Both the position numbers and the translations under genes were made by a program. Under the pieces are notes generated by a model. That model was not told the DNA's origin. It made no database searches and worked only from the letters and a program-made list of their open reading frames with translations. DNA of 5,298 nucleotides from JAVVHH01 sp050954595 (GTDB taxonomy: Bacteria; Pseudomonadota; Alphaproteobacteria; Acetobacterales; Acetobacteraceae), in contig JBPBQE010000070.1 in assembly GCA_050954595.1 (NCBI GenBank), positions 1-5,298 on the forward strand. Reading direction: 5' to 3'. How positions within the stretch are numbered: position 1 is the stretch's first letter; every line of letters starts with the position of its first letter. Shown here piece after piece: positions 4,916 through 5,298 of this stretch.

Positions 4916-5242
4916 TCATTGATCCTCCTGTGGGGTAATGGTCAGACGGGTGAAACGATCCGAGGGGAGCTCGCCATTGCGCGCGAACTTCGCGCCGCAA
5001 ACTTGTATTCGGTTAGACCCGTGCGGGGTCCTGACCATGAAGCAGACATGCGCTTCAGAAGCGAAGCTCCGAGGCAGCGGACCCATTCTAACGAACGGTT
5101 CGATGACCGTGTTCTGGCCCGGGTCACCGCCACCTCGGATCGGCATCAGCGTCCAGTCAGTAATGAAACTGGCGCTGAAACTGGTAAATCGATCGTTTTG
5201 CGCGGCGGTTTGTTCACATCGCCGCCCGCAACACGACCCCAT
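4916..5242 (-). CDS. Possible hypothetical protein, weakly supported
   Basis: This minus-strand frame would give 108 residues with a fairly protein-like composition in its C-terminal two thirds (for example DWTLMPIRGGGDPGQN and RNGELPSDRFTRLTI). About 70 percent of third codon positions are G or C, but the directly antisense plus-strand frame shares those positions, so base composition cannot choose between the strands. I see no strong Shine-Dalgarno, no domain motif and no membrane segment. The N-terminal part (GSCCGRRCEQTAAQ) looks unlike a natural protein start, so a later methionine or a purely spurious frame is possible. No function is proposed. Confidence 0.22.
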   Translation of the reverse strand: MGSCCGRRCEQTAAQNDRFTSFSASFITDWTLMPIRGGGDPGQNTVIEPFVRMGPLPRSFASEAHVCFMVRTPHGSNRIQVCGAKFARNGELPSDRFTRLTITPQEDQ

Positions 5243-5298
5243 GGGGAATTTCGCCCGTCGTCACCATCCGCCACAGGGCAATAAGCAGTTTCCGGGCA

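Larger units (their letters stand above)
4740..5298. other. Right-hand stretch with no recognisable gene
   Basis: Several frames are open here but none resembles a family I know. On the plus strand, 4781-5284 (167 residues) is Arg/Ser/His-rich with little protein-like character. ATG 4827 gives a 31-residue peptide beginning MIFALATAIVLSG, which is hydrophobic and signal-like, stopping at 4920-4922. The same phase is then open from 4923 to the window end, with possible starts at 4938 and 5037. On the minus strand 4916-5242 is open. An interrupted dyad ACTTG...CAAGT spans 4887-4913, with TTGACA on its minus strand. The octamer AACTTGTA occurs at 4886 and 5000. The region may be degraded coding DNA or the start of a gene continuing past the window. 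Confidence 0.4.

Noticed and set aside
4781..5284. 167-residue plus-strand frame as a real gene
   Set aside because: The translation is Arg/Ser/His-rich without hydrophobic-core patterning, has no Shine-Dalgarno, and overlaps a promoter-like element on the other strand.

Overview
The window looks like the backbone of an alphaproteobacterial plasmid, most likely from a sphingomonad (Sphingobium, Sphingomonas, Novosphingobium or Sphingopyxis). The evidence is a RepA-type replication initiator of the family common on sphingomonad plasmids, iterons of the CGTGAGCGATGTCACG type around it, a compact partition operon, and moderately GC-rich coding sequence. The host assignment is inference from family recognition, not from a search.

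Layout. Bases 1-69 hold the 3' end of an unidentified gene. Bases 70-266 are a regulatory and putative centromere region with GTCATAC-type sites spaced about 34 bp apart. A two-gene partition operon follows (267-1261): a small ParA-type ATPase, then a translationally coupled small protein with a Pro/Ala-rich N-terminal tail and a probable ribbon-helix-helix C-terminus. This is the type Ib (ParF/ParG-like) arrangement. Two more GTCATAC-type sites lie just downstream. From 1578 to about 2604 there is a wreck of two insertion sequences: the N-terminal half of an IS1380-family transposase joined out of frame to the C-terminal part of an ISL3-family transposase, which itself carries a nonsense codon.

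The replication module spans about 2734-4475. A small XRE-type regulator (minus strand) is divergent from repA (plus strand). Two iteron copies lie between them in one orientation, and six copies lie downstream of repA in the other orientation. A strong rho-independent terminator closes repA. The putative oriV behind it has two near-consensus DnaA boxes and AT-rich stretches. A small unrecognised minus-strand gene reads back into the iterons, so that its stop codon lies inside one of them. The last ~560 bases contain no gene I can recognise; open frames exist on both strands.

How it works together: RepA probably binds the downstream iterons to start replication with DnaA, and binds the two upstream copies to limit its own expression. 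The ATPase/RHH pair probably segregates the plasmid, with the upstream repeat cluster acting as both centromere and operator. I see no CRISPR array, tRNA or rRNA. No wholly new system is evident. The most unusual points are the phased par sites, the oppositely oriented iteron groups, the gene running into the origin, and the chimeric transposase.
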